From assembly GCA_004565275.1 (NCBI GenBank), contig SDOX01000158.1:304680-368679 (forward strand): a stretch of DNA of 64,000 bases, written 5' to 3'. The notes under the pieces were generated by a model that worked only from the letters and a program-made list of their open reading frames with translations, did not search any database and was not told the origin of the DNA. Shown piece after piece: positions 27,696 to 42,600 of this stretch. Made by a program: the position numbers and the translations under genes. Positions within the stretch are counted from its first letter, which is position 1, and the number at the start of each line of letters is the position of its first letter. Origin of the DNA: Nannochloropsis salina CCMP1776. Lineage: Eukaryota; Sar; Eustigmatophyceae; Eustigmatales; Monodopsidaceae.

Positions 27696-30600
27696 ATGGC
27701 CCTATCAGCTCGACATCGATGGTGTGCATCTAAGCTTGTGGAGGCCTTTGCTCCTGCCATTGACGATAGCAAAGCCCAAGCCTTCATTAGGCAGGAAGAC
27801 GTGCACCAAAAATTCTTAGCACTATTTCGTGGTGAACCAGGTAATCCAGTCAAGCTCTTGGTTTATTTTCAGCCGCCTTCATCATGTGCACCATTGTCTG
27901 TTGCCAATTCTACTATTCCCAGCCAAGATGCTCCGCCAAGTAGCTCCATAGGTCTCCCACCAAGGCCACCATCATTTGCAGCCGGTGACCCCTCCAACAA
28001 GCCTGCGTCCCCCCCCGTGCTTTTCCTTGCTGAGAGTGATTGTGATGCAGATGGATTGGAGGCAAAATGCTGCTACTTCCTACGGACGGTGCCTCAAGGC
28101 CAAGCCATTGATATTAACAAAGAGTGGGAGAGCGATCTCCTCTTCGGAGAGGTTAGTAGCTATCCGCTGAAATGCTTCCAAAATCTGTTGTCGCACGCCT
28201 TTAAACCGCTTTTGGAGGCCGCAGATACAAGCTGCTGGGGCAAAGCAGACGAAGAAAACAAGGGAGCGATCTTGGAGGAAATGGATCACCTCATATATGA
28301 CCTAAATGAGGCGCTGAAAAGTGTGGCCGCTGGCCTGGAGCTCCGACGTCCTGAATGGCCAAAGACCCAAGAGCTGGACACTTTCGTCATGAACATGGTC
28401 GTGAAACGAAACAGTGGTCGGCCTTATATGTATCATCACCTTACTTCGCATCAATCAGGGCTCCTACAGTATTTTCAAGGCCTGGTCGAAGGGTGGTGCG
28501 ACCAAATTGAAGCTTTTCTAGACGTCCCCCCGACAGCGCAAGATCAAAAAGTCAGCTCCACAAACCAACCGATGGGAGCATTTGCTGACAAAGCTTTGCC
28601 GAACGTTCTGGATGAGGGTCCCAAAGGTGAACTCGACCGCTGGAAAAACCGCACGCAGCGGCTGACAAGCGTTACCCAACAGCTTCGGCGGAAGGATGTT
28701 AATACCATCATGGCCCTGCTCACATCATGCCTTATGCTGTCCCCATTATCCAGCAATCTATCACACACGACCTCGTCCTCCACTTTAAACGGATCTTTGT
28801 TGGATCCTTCGGCAGAAGGGTACAACAGGAATAGCACCCAATCTGGCACACAAGCCGGGGGAGCTGGAGTGAGCAACACTGAGGACGGCGGGACGTCGAC
28901 TTTGAGCCACAAACTGGTAGTGACACTACGGAGATGGAAACAAATCGACGTGAGCATTACGGAGGCAGCTAGTGAGGCAAAAGATAACGTCAAATACCTC
29001 GCCACACTTGAAAAATTCATCGGACCCCTGTATTCTGGCACACCGACCAGCATGCTTGACGTCCTACCGGCACTGATGGGAAGTCTCAAGATGATACACA
29101 CAATTTCGCGATACTATAACACGACAGAGCGCATGACAGCGTTGTTTCAGAGAGTGACGGACCAAATGGTAAGAGCTTGCAAAACATGGCTTCTGGCGGG
29201 GGGTTCGATCGATGCCTTGTGGGATCGGAATGCGCAGGAGCTGATAGGGGATCTGGAGAGCTGCTTGCGCCTTAAACAGGGCTATCAAGAGCAGTACACA
29301 ATAGCTAAAACCAAGCTGCACGAGATACCCATAGGGAAGCAGTTTGATTTTGACGAAGGCGCCATTTTCGGCCGGTTTGAAGCTTTTGGTCGGCGCTTGT
29401 TGAAGCTCATCGAGTTGTTCACAACTTTGGATCAATTTTTGACACTGACACACCATAAGTTGGAAGGCATTGACGGTCTTATCTCTCAGGTGCATGACAT
29501 TTTAAAAGATTTCAGGACCAAGCGGCATGATCTTCTTGATTACCAGAATACCAAATTTGATAGGGCTTTGATAGACTTTCAAGCGCGCATTACGGATCTT
29601 GAGGCGGAACTGCAAGCGTTCATCAATCAGAGCTTCGAGAATATTACGTCTATCGAACATGCCCTCGAACTACTTGACAAATTTCAGAAAATATTTCAAC
29701 GGGAAAGTCTTCGGTCAGATTTGGATTCGAAACTCAGCATTATTTTCCAAAATTACGGCATGGATCTTGAGCATATTCAGCAGCTATATGAAAAACAGAA
29801 GTTCGATCCGCCTATTCCACGGAATCTCCCACCTGTTGCGGGAAATATTGCATGGGCTCGACAGTTGTATCAACGTATCGAGTCGCCCATGAGGCAGTTC
29901 TATAAGAATCAAAATGTGCTGGCGGGGAAAGAGGCGAAGAAAATCATCAAAATGTACAATAAGATCGCTCGCACCCTCATCACCTTCGAATTCCGTTGGC
30001 ATGAGGCCTGGGTTGCTGCCATGGATCAGGCCAAGAGCGGTCTCCATGCTACATTGATTACAAGGCGACCGGATGATAGCAACTTGATCGTAAATTTTAA
30101 TCATGAGATTATGCAACTTATTCGAGAGGCGAAATGCCTTGATCGTATGGGCGGATTGAAGATTCCAGAGAGTGCCAACATTATTCTTTATCAAAATGAT
30201 AAATTCAAGAAGCATTATGATGACCTGCGATGGCTCATACTTGAGTATAAACGCATTGTTACCCGCGTGATTCCTATCACCGCTCTCGCTTTGCGGCCAC
30301 ATTTCATGGATATGGAGTTGACATTGCGCCCCGGCATGACCACTTTGACATGGACATCCATGAATATTGATGCATACATTGCTGCAGCCCGAGTAGGGCT
30401 GGATCGATTGGATGCACTAGTAGGGAACGTCAACGATGTCATTGAAAATAGAGTGGAGAAAACGCTTAAAGTTGTAAGCAAAACATTACTCGTGGATTTG
30501 CCGCAAGGCAGTCATTTTACGGTCGAGGAGTTTGTTAAGGCCCAGGAGGCACACGTGGCTGCGCAGTCTCAGCTCCTAGAAACCAAAAATGTCGAAATTC

Positions 30601-33600
30601 AGCATGCGGTGGACGATTTAGTATCTCTCATTACAACGTACTCGACTGATCATCTCGTCGACCGTACGAAAGAAAAGGAGGAAGCCCTTAAGCTCCGGCG
30701 GCACTACAACTATTTCATGTTTCAGGCTTTGCTCCACTGCGCGAAAAATTCAATGAATGCCCTAAAAAAACGAATTGCCCCCCGGATTCTCAAGTCAACT
30801 TTCTCCCATTCCAATAGTGCTGTGAATAGCAGTCTAGGTGCTACTCTGAATGGTATTTATCCTGGAGAAAGCTCATCAGCCAGCGGTCTTGTCAGCAATA
30901 AATCTGCACACAGTGTGAGGCCTTTCTTTGAGGTAAATGTGCACTTGAATGCACCTTCGGTAATACTGCAGCCCTCATTGGATGAAATTCAGGGATGCAT
31001 TAACAAGTCAGCACAAGCCATTCTGAGATGTTTCACCAAAGTTCACGACTGGCCGAGTATCGTAGCTGGTGCACACGCGGAAGGTGGTTGCCTGGACGAT
31101 AACAGAACTGAGGAAGCGAGCCACGTGGAGGGGGAAGAGAAAATATATCTCATGCCTGGTAAAACTGCTTGGAAGAAGACTAGCAGCCATGACAGTAATG
31201 GCGACGATCATCAAGGGCTTGTTTCTGGGGCAGGTCATATCCTTTCAATTAATTCGCCTTCCTCGTCGACGGCAAGTGCATTGGCAGGAGAATACGTTAC
31301 CAGTAATCGAGTGTACGAGAAGACTTTGGCATCACCGGCGAAAAGTCATCGCAGTGGCACATTTTTCGAACGTGTGACACGCGACATAGAAATAGTTCGT
31401 GTTGCTCTGCTCTTGACGGGCTGTATTCAGGGCGTGCGTAACACTGTACAAAATTATTTGAGCTCTTTCGGTGTATATGATTGGCTTTGGCGGGATGACA
31501 AGGACCTCTTCTACAAAAATTTCGTGTCTCAAATGCCCTCTCTTGAAGTGTACAAGGAAAAATTGGAGAAGTTTGATGATGTGGAAGCTGAGATCGAGGC
31601 CATTTCATCTTTACATAACATTGGCGCCCTATTACTCGATACCTCAAGTTTGAAGCTTTCATTCAAGAACGAGTGTGGTCAGTGGAAGATGCGCTTCGCT
31701 TCACATTTGCATGTACGAGCTAAAGAGGAGCTAGAACGTTTGACAGAATATATTCGCGTGACTATGAGCAAACTCACGACCCGAAGCGTTGATGACCTTG
31801 ATACGCTGCGATCCATGATGGTTTTGTTGGAGGAAGTGCGGGCGCGAGAGGCGGGAATTGAGATGGAAATGGATCCTATCCTTAGTATGTACACCATGTT
31901 GGAGTCTTTCTTACCTTCGGGATTCATGGAGAAAGAGGAAATTGATAAAATAACCGTGCTACGCAGCTCTTGGAAGAGGCTGCTAAAGCAAGCATCCACT
32001 CGAACAGATGAGCTGGTCAGACGTCAGGCTGGTTTCAAACGCGGCTTAATTCGAGACATACGTGCCTTCACGGAGGATGTGGCCCTTTTCCGTCGAGACT
32101 TTTTATCCCATGGACCTATGGTGCAGGGTGTGGAACCCATGATAGCAGTGGAGCGGCTCAAGCGCTTTAAAGAGGAGTTCAAGATTCGAGAACGCAAGTA
32201 TAATCTGTACTACGTGGGGGAAAGTATTTTTCATTTGGAGGCTACAGAATATCCTGAGCTAAAAGCAACAGAGAAGGAGCTAAAACTGCTTGATCAACTT
32301 TACGGGCTGTACACAGAAGTCCTGGAAACGGTGAATAATTGGTCGCACATGAGCTGGAATGAAACCGTCCACCAGCTACTAGAATTTATTCAAAATATGG
32401 AGACCTTTTCCATGCGCACCAAAAAATTACCCACGCGCCTCAGAGACTGGGAAGCTTTCAAACAACTACGGCAACGTATTGAAGACTACCAAATGCTGCT
32501 GCCTGTACTTCAAGAGCTCTCAAAGGAATCGGTTCGCAAGCGGCACTGGGAGGAGGTGGCAACAATATGCGGGGTACCCTTCCGAGCACTTGGACGCGCT
32601 ACGACTATTACATCTGCAAATGACGTATCCAAGGGAGGTAATTTTGCGCCTCGAAAAGAAAAGATACACGATGATACCAAGACAGGGTCGGCTCAGTCGT
32701 CAAATGCCCATTTTATGGCAAAAGAAAATGATCTTATCATATCATCCGCAGCTGCAGCTACGCTTATGCGCCAAGACTCTGATGTACTCATCATAACGGA
32801 AGATTTTCCTGGCCCTACACCATTAGGCGATATCCTTAAATTCAATCTACTGATTCACAAGGAAGAAATCGAAGAGATAACGGATGGAGCAGACAAGCAA
32901 CGGAAAATTGAGCGGGAGCTAAAAGACATAGCTGCAAAATGGATCGATCAGTGTTTTACTTTCCAGGACTGGAAAAATCGCGGTGTAATGGTTCTAAAGG
33001 GTACCGCTAACATCATGGAGGAATTGGAAGAGTCGCAGATGCGACTTCAACAAATGCTAACTCAACGACACGTACAGCCCTTTCGTGGGGAGGCCCAAGA
33101 CCGTCTTAACACGCTGACGGATGTGTCTGACACATTGGAGCGCTGGATCCGGGTACAAGTAATGTGGTGCTCCCTCGAATCTGTTTTCATGGGCGGAGAT
33201 ATAGCCAAACAGATGCCAATAGAAGCGAAAAAGTTTGCCAAAATTGACAAGGACTGGTCCAAGATGATGTCAACTTCTTTCCACGCTGCTAAAGTAGTGG
33301 AGGCCACGAGCAATGAAGGGCTAAAAGCTACTTTACCAGTCATGCACACAGAACTCGAGAAGTGTCAGAAATCCTTGGAAGGGTATCTTGAACAAAAAAG
33401 GAACAAATTTCCTCGCTTCTTCTTCGTATCGAATCCGGGCCTACTTGCGATCCTGAGTCAAGGTTCTGACCCCACCTCCATGAATGATCACTATGAAAAA
33501 GTTTTCGATGCCGTGGAGACCGTAGATCACAACAAGAAGGACAAAAGTATTATCGAAGCGATAAATGGAGACGAGCAGAAAGTGCCCATTGCGACTTCCC

Positions 33601-36600
33601 CAGCTTGTGGAGGGATGGTCAAGGCTGTGGGCAATGTAGAAGACTGGCTAGCAGATTTACTTAAGAAAACGCAACTGACCATGAAAGACCTCTGCCGTAC
33701 ATGTGCTATCGACATTCATGCTCAGGTTGGGAATGACATTACTCAGCTCCGTAAATTCGTCGACAGCAACATCGCACAATTTGCGCTGTTAGGCATACAA
33801 CTTTTGTGGACAATGGATTGTCAAACTGCGTTAGAGACTTGCAAGACAAAGAAGCATATTATGAAAGAGACTAATCAGAAACAACTGGCCGTCCTTCAAG
33901 AAATGTCTTCGTGGTGCCTTCAAGATCTAGGGTCGAAAGCCAATCGGCGCAAAATCGAAACCTTGGTTACTATTCATGTCCATCAGAGGGATGTTATGGC
34001 AGATCTGACAGCTTTATACAGGGCCAAGAAGATAAAGGATGCCAACGACTTTGAATGGCTTAAACAAGCTCGCTTCTATTGGCGGCCCAATGCACATGAT
34101 GAATGTGATGCAGACGGGGCCTGTGTCGTCAGTATCACAGACGTGGACTTCAACTACCAATACGAGTATTTAGGAGCAAAGGAGCGACTTGTGGTCACTC
34201 CTCTTACAGACAGGTGCTACATTACACTAGCCCAAGCTTTGGGAATGTATTTCGGGGGTGCACCTGCCGGACCGGCGGGAACGGGCAAGACCGAGACTGT
34301 CAAAGATTTGGGCCGTACTTTGGGTCTCTTCGTGGTTGTGACAAATTGTACCGACCAGCAAAAGTACACAGATTGCGCAAAGATATTCAAAGGCCTATGT
34401 CAGGGTGGTTTGTGGGGCTGCTTCGATGAATTCAATCGCATTCTGTTGCCTGTTTTATCAGTTGTTGCTCAGCAAGTCCTTGCAATCCAAAATGCCAAGA
34501 AAGCCGGAGTAGAATATTTTCAGTTTCCCGGTGATTCTCAAAATGTGCTTCTTAAACCCTGCTGTGGGTTTTTCATCACGATGAACCCCGGATACGCAGG
34601 TCGCCAAGAATTACCTGAAAACTTGAAGGCTCTCTTTAGGGGGGTAGCCATGATGACGCCAGACTTTCAAATAATTAAGAAGGTCAAACTCTGCTCGGTG
34701 GGCTACACAGATTTTGATCTCTTGGCGCAGAAGTTCTTTGTCCTTTACAGCACGTGTAGGGAGCAACTTTCTGCCCAAAAGCACTACGACTGGGGCTTAC
34801 GCAACATCTTGGCGGTACTGCGTACGGCAGGGCAGACTAAAAGGGATAACATCGATAAGTCAGAGTCTTATCTCATGTATAGGACGTTGCGAGACATGAA
34901 TTTGTCCAAGCTCGTCGCGCAGGATGTACCCTTGTTCCTTTCCCTCCTCGCCGATCTGTTCCCCACAATCCAAGCTCCGCCAAAGGGAGAGTATCCCGAG
35001 ATGGAGAATTTGCTGCGTTGGCATGTAGAAAGAGAGGGGCTCGTATATCATCCAGGCTGGGTCGGAAAATGTGTTCAGCTCTACGAGACCACTCTCGTGC
35101 GGCACGGGATAATGTTGGTGGGCGCCGCTGGTGGTGGTAAGACCAAGATGATTGAATCTTTGGCTGCAGTTCTAACGGACCACACTGGCAAGGCTCACAA
35201 ACTGGCACGTTTCAATCCTAAAGCATTAAGAGCTCCAGAAATGTATGGAGAAATTGATCCTTTGTCAGGGGAATGGACGACAGGCGTCTTCGCCGCCATG
35301 TGGGCCAAATATAATAACAGGTTGAACAACTACAACACCTGGATCGTTGCCGACGGGCCTGTAGATGCAATATGGATTGAGGACCTGAATACTGTCTTGG
35401 ACGATAATAAACTTTTGACGCTGGCCAATGGCGATCGTATTCCCATGACCGATAACGTGAAGCTCATGTTTGAAGTTGAAAGCTTGGTAAATGCCTCTCC
35501 AGCGACCGTTTCTCGTGCAGGCATTATATATGTATCCGATACCGATTTGGATTGGGCTCCTGTCCTTGAAGCTTGGATCCGAAAGCGTCCTGTCTCCCAG
35601 CAAACTGTTCTCCGAGACTTGCAGAAGAAATGGCTTGGTGACAACACTCCGACAAATGTAGGGCATTGCATAGAATTCCTAAGTCGCCACACAACGATGG
35701 TTTTGCCATCCTCCCGGGTCGGCATGGTGACTTCTCTTTGCGATCTATTTGCTGGACTGACGAATGCGGAATCAGGAGGCGTAGATTTGACAGCGGAGCC
35801 TTTTGTGGCGCCTGAATATGGTCTTGATGCGGATAATGGGAATGGCGACTCAACTACTGCTGGAACAGACTCCTCATCACATTTACATGCTCTAGCCTTG
35901 GCCATAGAAAAATTATTTATTTACTCATTGTGTTGGTCCTTAGGAGCTCTTTTGGAACAAGAAGATCGCGTTAAATTCCACCACTGGCTGGCAGCACGTG
36001 ATACAAATAATCTGCTACCAACGCTCGAGAATGTTGAAGACACAGTCTACGAGTATTATGTGAATTTGAAATCGTTACACTGGGAAAAATGGCGTCCCCC
36101 CATTTGGACGCGTCCGTTGTCGTTTTCACCAGGCGACAGTAAACTTGACTTCTCGAACCTTCTTATTCCCACAATGGATTCGACACGCGCAAATTACTTA
36201 ATGCAACAGCTTCATAAACAGCGGAAGTCTATCCTTGTTATCGGCGCCGAGGGAACAGCAAAAACCTCAACAAATCTGATGTTCCTCAAAACATTACCTA
36301 CGGATACAAATGTTGTCAAGCGCATTAATTTTTCGAGTGCCACGACTCCTTTTATGTGCCAACAAGCCATTGAAACCGAACTCGATAAACGTGGGGGCCG
36401 AAGCTTCGGACCCCCTGGAGGGAAAAGAATGACTATCTTCATGGACGACCTCTCAATGCCTGAAAAGAATGAATGGGGCGACCAGCCTACATTAGAAATG
36501 GTCCGCCTCGTGATGGAAAGTGCTTGCTTTCCATTTTTAGACAAAGACAAACGCGGAGAATTCAAACTTTGTGAAGACCTTCAGTTTTTGGGAGCGATGG

Positions 36601-39600
36601 GGCACCCTGGTGGCGGCAAGAATGACATACCAAACCGGTTGAAACGCAATTTTTTCATGTTCAATCTTGTCCTACCTACGATAACATCCATCAATGATAT
36701 TTACGGTCAGATGTTATCGATGCATTTCGGTAACAGAGGGGCAGGTGGAACACCATTTGACGAAGACGTTTTACAAGTCGTGCCAGAGCTGACGAAAGGG
36801 ACGATTTCTTTGTGGAAATCTATGAAGGACAAAATGCTACCTACTCCTGCCAAATTCCATTATAGCTTTAACATGCGCGAATTGAGCCGTGTGTTTCAGG
36901 GCTTGCTGCTAATTCCGAAGACGACATTCTTAAAAGGCGGAAATATGCAGACCTCTCGACTATCTATGACTCCAGCCCAGAGTTTGGTAGGAGTATGGAG
37001 ACATGAATGCGAGCGAGTTTTCTGCGACAAATTGACCAACAATCAAGATAAGGAGGCATATGTCTCTTCAATGGAATACGTTTCAAACCAAACATTCCCT
37101 CGGCATTGCCTCCCCCCCTCGTTAGGTCCTGGAAAGCGACATGCAGAGACGTCATCTTCGTCTCCTATAACAAAGCCGGATGGTACCAACACATTCATGC
37201 CTCTTCCGGACACCAACAGCACAAGTGATGCGTCAGATGATAAAAGTAAGACCATTGCTTCCACTGTGGACCAGGACATTCCCAACGATCTGTACATGGT
37301 CAACTTTATACGCGATGACATTTATGATGAAGATGGGGTCTTACAAGAGGAAGCACCTAAGATATACGAAGCAGGCGGATCGCTCAGCGATATACGAAAA
37401 CGAGTGGAGTACTTTGCACGACGATATAACGAAGATTTTCCCTCGAGGAACATGAACCTTGTATTCTTCGATGATGCTCTAAAGCACTTGCTCCGCCTTA
37501 ATAGGCTACTTGAAATGCCACGAGGATCTGCTCTTCTCGTAGGAGTCGGCGGGTCGGGAAAACAATCCTTGACAAGGCTGGCTGCTTATATATCTCGTGC
37601 AACCTGCTTTCAGATCACGCTGACGAAGACGTACAATTTATCAGCGTTTATGGACGACCTGAGATTCTTGTACAAATCAGCAGGACAGTTACGCAAGCAG
37701 ACAGTTTTTTTGTTCACAGAGTCCGAAATTAAAGATGAAGTGTTTTTGGAGCTCATCAATTCGATTCTGACCACTGGAGAAGTCCCAGGCCTTTTTGCGA
37801 AAGAAGAGTATATGGCCATGTCATCTGATTTACGGGCAGCATTTTTGAAGGAGCGCCCGGATTTGGAGGAGACGCCGGAGAATATGAAGCAGTTTTTTAT
37901 CGATACGGTTCGTGATAATCTACATTTGGTGCTTTGTATGTCACCCCTGAATCCGAAATTCGCTACACGAGCACGCAAATTCCCCGGACTTATTAGTGGC
38001 CCCACTATCGATTGGTTTTTGCCATGGCCGGAAGAGGCACTGGTAAGCGTTTCTCGGGGTCTTATGCGAGATTTCCTGATGGACTGTACTCCGGAAGTGA
38101 AAGAGAATTTGATGGTCCATATGGGTATGATACACAAAATTGTGACCGATACGTGTGAAGAGTACTTTTTAAAAATGCGACGGCGCGTATATCAGACGCC
38201 CAAGTCCTACTTATCTTTTATCCAGAATTTCAAGCTTATGTATGGTGCTAAATTGAAAGAACTGCAAACAAAAGAGGAGCGAGTCAATCTGGGCTTACGC
38301 AAACTAATTGACGGTGCTAAAGACGTGGAAGCTATGAAGACGGTCCTCGCGGAAGAGCAAGGCAAGCTAGAGGTCGCTACGCTTGAGACAGACAACATGT
38401 TGGCGTCGTTGGAAATTTCCTCCGCAGAGGCGCAGAAGGAAGGAGATCAGGTAGCCTCGATCAAAGTGAAGTGTGAAGAGGATGCGGCACGCATCGCGGC
38501 AGAAAAAGCAACCTGCGAGCAAGATCTCGCGAAAGCTGAGCCATTCGTGAAGGAAGCAGAAACTGCTATCGCCTCAATCAAGCCAGCTCACATCGGAGAG
38601 ATAAAGAAACTTCCGAATCCCTCAGATATAATAAAATTGGTCTTCGACGGGGTCCTCATCCTCTTCCAAAAGCCATTACAACCTGCGCGGCCGGCCAAGC
38701 TGAATGTCGCTAAGAAAGAACTCCCTTTCATTGAAACCTCTTTCAAACCATATGCTATGAACATGTTAAACGACTCACGTTTCCTACAGATCCTGTTGGA
38801 GTTTGGTCAAAAAGGAAAAGATAAAATAAATGAAGAAACTATCGAGTTCTTGCAGCCATACATGGAGCTTGAACACTTCAATCCTGCGGTAGCAAAGAAC
38901 GCTTCGACAGCTGCAGAGGGACTGTGCACCTGGGTGCGGGCTATGACTTCTTACCATGAAGCCTCCAAGGTTGTTAAGCCTAAACTAGAAGCACTCTCGT
39001 TGGCGCAAGCGCAGATGGATGCCGCTAATAAGGCATTAAGTGCAGCTGAGTCTCGACTGAATGCCTGCAGGGGTCGTTTAAATGAACTGCAAGAGATGTT
39101 TGAAGCCCAGATGGCCGAAAAACGTCGTATCGAGGAGGGTGCCCTCATGCTCCAGAGAAAAATGCACCTAGCTTTTGAGCTGATCAACGGACTTGCAGGG
39201 GAGCGCCTGCGTTGGACAGACGACGCCAATAATTTTGCAGAAATGAAACGACGATTGGTTGGAGACTGTGCGGTGGCCTGTGCTTTTGTCTCTTATTGTG
39301 GCCCATTCAATCAACAATTTAGACGAATACTAATTAAAGATAAGTTTAGACAGGATTGCGAAGATCGAGGAGTACCTGTAACCAGCACATTGGACGATGA
39401 GACCATAATCCACTTCTTGGCAGATGTGGGCACCTTGGGGGATTGGTCTCAAGAGGGTCTTCCACAAGACACACTCAGCATACAGAATGGCATATTGGTG
39501 ACCCGATGCAGCCGGTATCCCCTCTTAGTTGACCCGCAAGCCCAAGCCTTGGGATGGATACGAAATCGGGAGCAGTCAAATTTGCCTTCATGGCAATATA

Positions 39601-42600
39601 CCTCCCTCAACGATCCTAGGCTGCGGGATAAGCTTGAGTATTGCCTCGGCGAGGGCAAGACAATGATTATCGCGCACGTCGCGGAAGAAATTGATCCCAT
39701 TTTAGATCCAGTACTTGAGCGACAGGTGGTAATTAAGGGCAAGAAGCAGTATATAGTAGTGGCAGACAAAATGATGGACTTCAATCCCCGTTTCTGTCTC
39801 TATTTTATCACGCGCCTAGCAAATCCTAATTTCTCTCCCGAGCTCCAAGCAAAGACTACAGTGGTCGATTTCACTGTCACTCAATACGGTCTGGAAGAGC
39901 AACTCCTAGGAAAAGTCATCGCGAAGGAGCAAAAAGTGCTAGAGGAGCAATTGAGCCAGGTTCTTGAAGAGGTGAACAGTAATCGCAAGGCGTTATTAGA
40001 GCTAGACGCGTCATTACTCGAACGGCTTACATCAAATACGGGCAATTTACTAGAAGATGACGAGCTGATTGGGGTGCTGGCCAGTACGAAAGCCAAGGCA
40101 GCAGATGTGAATGCTAAGCTAGTAGCGGCGGATGAGACGCGGAACAACATCAATGAGAAACGGGAACAGTACAGAAAGGTGGCTGAACGAGGATCTGTTC
40201 TCTACTTCTCCATCGTGGAAATGTCGATGATTAATTGCATGTATCAGACATCTTTGGATCATTTCCTAGCTCTTTTTATGGAAGCAATGGATAAGGCAGA
40301 TCGCGCTGCGCTGGCCTCCAAGAGGGTACAAAATATTATTGACGTGATGACCTACACAACCTATCGATACATCAATCGAGGATTATATGAGCGAGATAAG
40401 TTGACCTTTATCATGATTTTGACACTCAAAATCCTGATCACCGCAAAGATTCTATGCTCGACAGACTTTTCCCTCTTTTTACGCGGTGGAGCCGCACTTG
40501 ATATTAATCAGGTCGAACGAAAGCCTTTTCCGTGGATGACGAACGAATCATGGCTAAATGTTGTCGAGCTAAGTGATAACCATCCTGCTTTCAAGAATCT
40601 CATAGCTGATATGGTAGCCAATCAAGATAACTGGAGGCGATGGTATGAGGATAATGAACCTGAAGAACTTTTGCTTCCTGATGATTACGACGCTTGTCTG
40701 AACAGGAACACTGTGGATACCAATTCGCGGACAGAAAGAGAAGACATGATAGCAAATGCCGACACAGGATGCTTTCTCAAGCTGTTGCTTGTACGGATGC
40801 TACGTATGGACCGTTGTATCATCTCCTGCAAGAAATTTGTGCGGCAGACACGTGCCATGGGTCCTAGGTATGTGGAGCCAGTCAACGACACTATTGAAAG
40901 CATCTACCAAGACATGGTGCATCATGTGCCGGTTATATTCTTGCTCTCGGTTGGTTCTGATCCTACGGATGCAATCGAAACATTAGCACGTCGGAAAAAG
41001 CTGCCCCCCCCGGCAATCATCTCCTTGGGCGAAGGACAAGAGCAAGTAGCCATTAAAGCTTTGAGTGCAGCCGCGCAGAACGGCACGTGGGTTCTTCTCC
41101 AGAATTGCGAGCTTGGCATCCCATTGATGGTACAGATGGAAGACTTACTGACTCGCCTGAAGGAAAGCATGGACCCCAACTTCCGTCTTTTTATCACGGC
41201 GTTGCCGTCGCCGGAATTCCCGCTGGGACTGCTGCAGCTGGCGACAAAGGTGACGAACGAGCCACCTGCAGGGATGAAAGCTGGACTTCTGCGCTCATAC
41301 AATTCCATAGTTGACCAAGATCGCTTAGAGCGTATTGAAAGCTTGCAATGGCGCCAACTGCTCTTTGCACTTTGCTTTTTACACTCTACAGTCCAGGAAC
41401 GACGAAAGTTCGGCCCTCTGGGATGGTCTATTCCTTACGAGTACAATCATGGCGATTTGACAGCCTGCATTCTTTTCTTGGAGAAACATCTTTACAGCGG
41501 CACTATATCTTGGGCAACATTTCAGTACATGGTCAGCGAGGTACAATATGGAGGGAAGGTCACTGATAATATGGACCGCCGGCTTTTTAAAACGTACACT
41601 CAAGTATGGCTGAACCCGCAGACGTGTGACGAGAGGTTTTCGTACAATCCCACCCAACCGTTGCTTAAGATCCCTGAAGATTTTAATTATAGAATAGGAT
41701 ACACGGGCATGGATATCCAGGAGTACCGTAAGTACGTTAATCAGTTTCCCGAGGTGGACTCGCCTGAAATATTTGGCCTCCATCCTAACGCGGACCTGAC
41801 TTTTCGAGTGAAAGAAGTCAGCATTCTTTTCAACACATTAGCAGAGACCCAGCCAAAGGGTTCTGTTCGGGATGGCACGGGTAACTCTCGAGAGCAAATC
41901 ATTTTTGAAAAGGCCACGGAGCTTCTGGCACGCCTGCCTGAGGAATATAAGGAGGATGACTACCGAGCTAAACTCGCCAAGCAGGGAGGTCTCACGGTAC
42001 CTCTGAATATATTCCTCTTCCAAGAAATTCAACGCATCCAGCGGATCATAAGCAAGGTAAAAATAACGTTACAGCAGCTCCAACTCGCGATCAAGGGTGA
42101 AGTGGTTATGTCAGAAGAACTAGTTGCGACGCTTGTAGCCGTATACGACGCGAAGGTCCCTCACAGCTGGGTCTTCACCGTGGCTGGCGATGAATTTTCC
42201 TGGATCCTTCCCACGCTTGGGCTGTGGTTCTCGTCACTTTTGCAGCGGGACGAACAGCTTCGTACGTGGCTGAACCACGGTCGACCGAATTCATACTGGC
42301 TGCCCGGGTTTTCAAACCCTCAAGGCCTACTAACGGCCATGAAACAGGAGGTCACACGTCGACATAAAGCAGACAAGTGGGCCTTGGATGATGTGGTCTA
42401 CCACACCGAGGTCACCAGCTATGAGCGGCCTGAGCAGATTCGTTCTCCCCCCTCGGAGGGTATTTACGTGCATGGATTATCATTGGAAGGGGCGGGCTGG
42501 AACAAAATCGAAGGAACACTGGTGGAAAGTGAGGCAAAGAAGCTTTTCGTCCCGTTACCTGTATTGCACGTGACCGCAAACACCAAAAGCGAGGAATTTA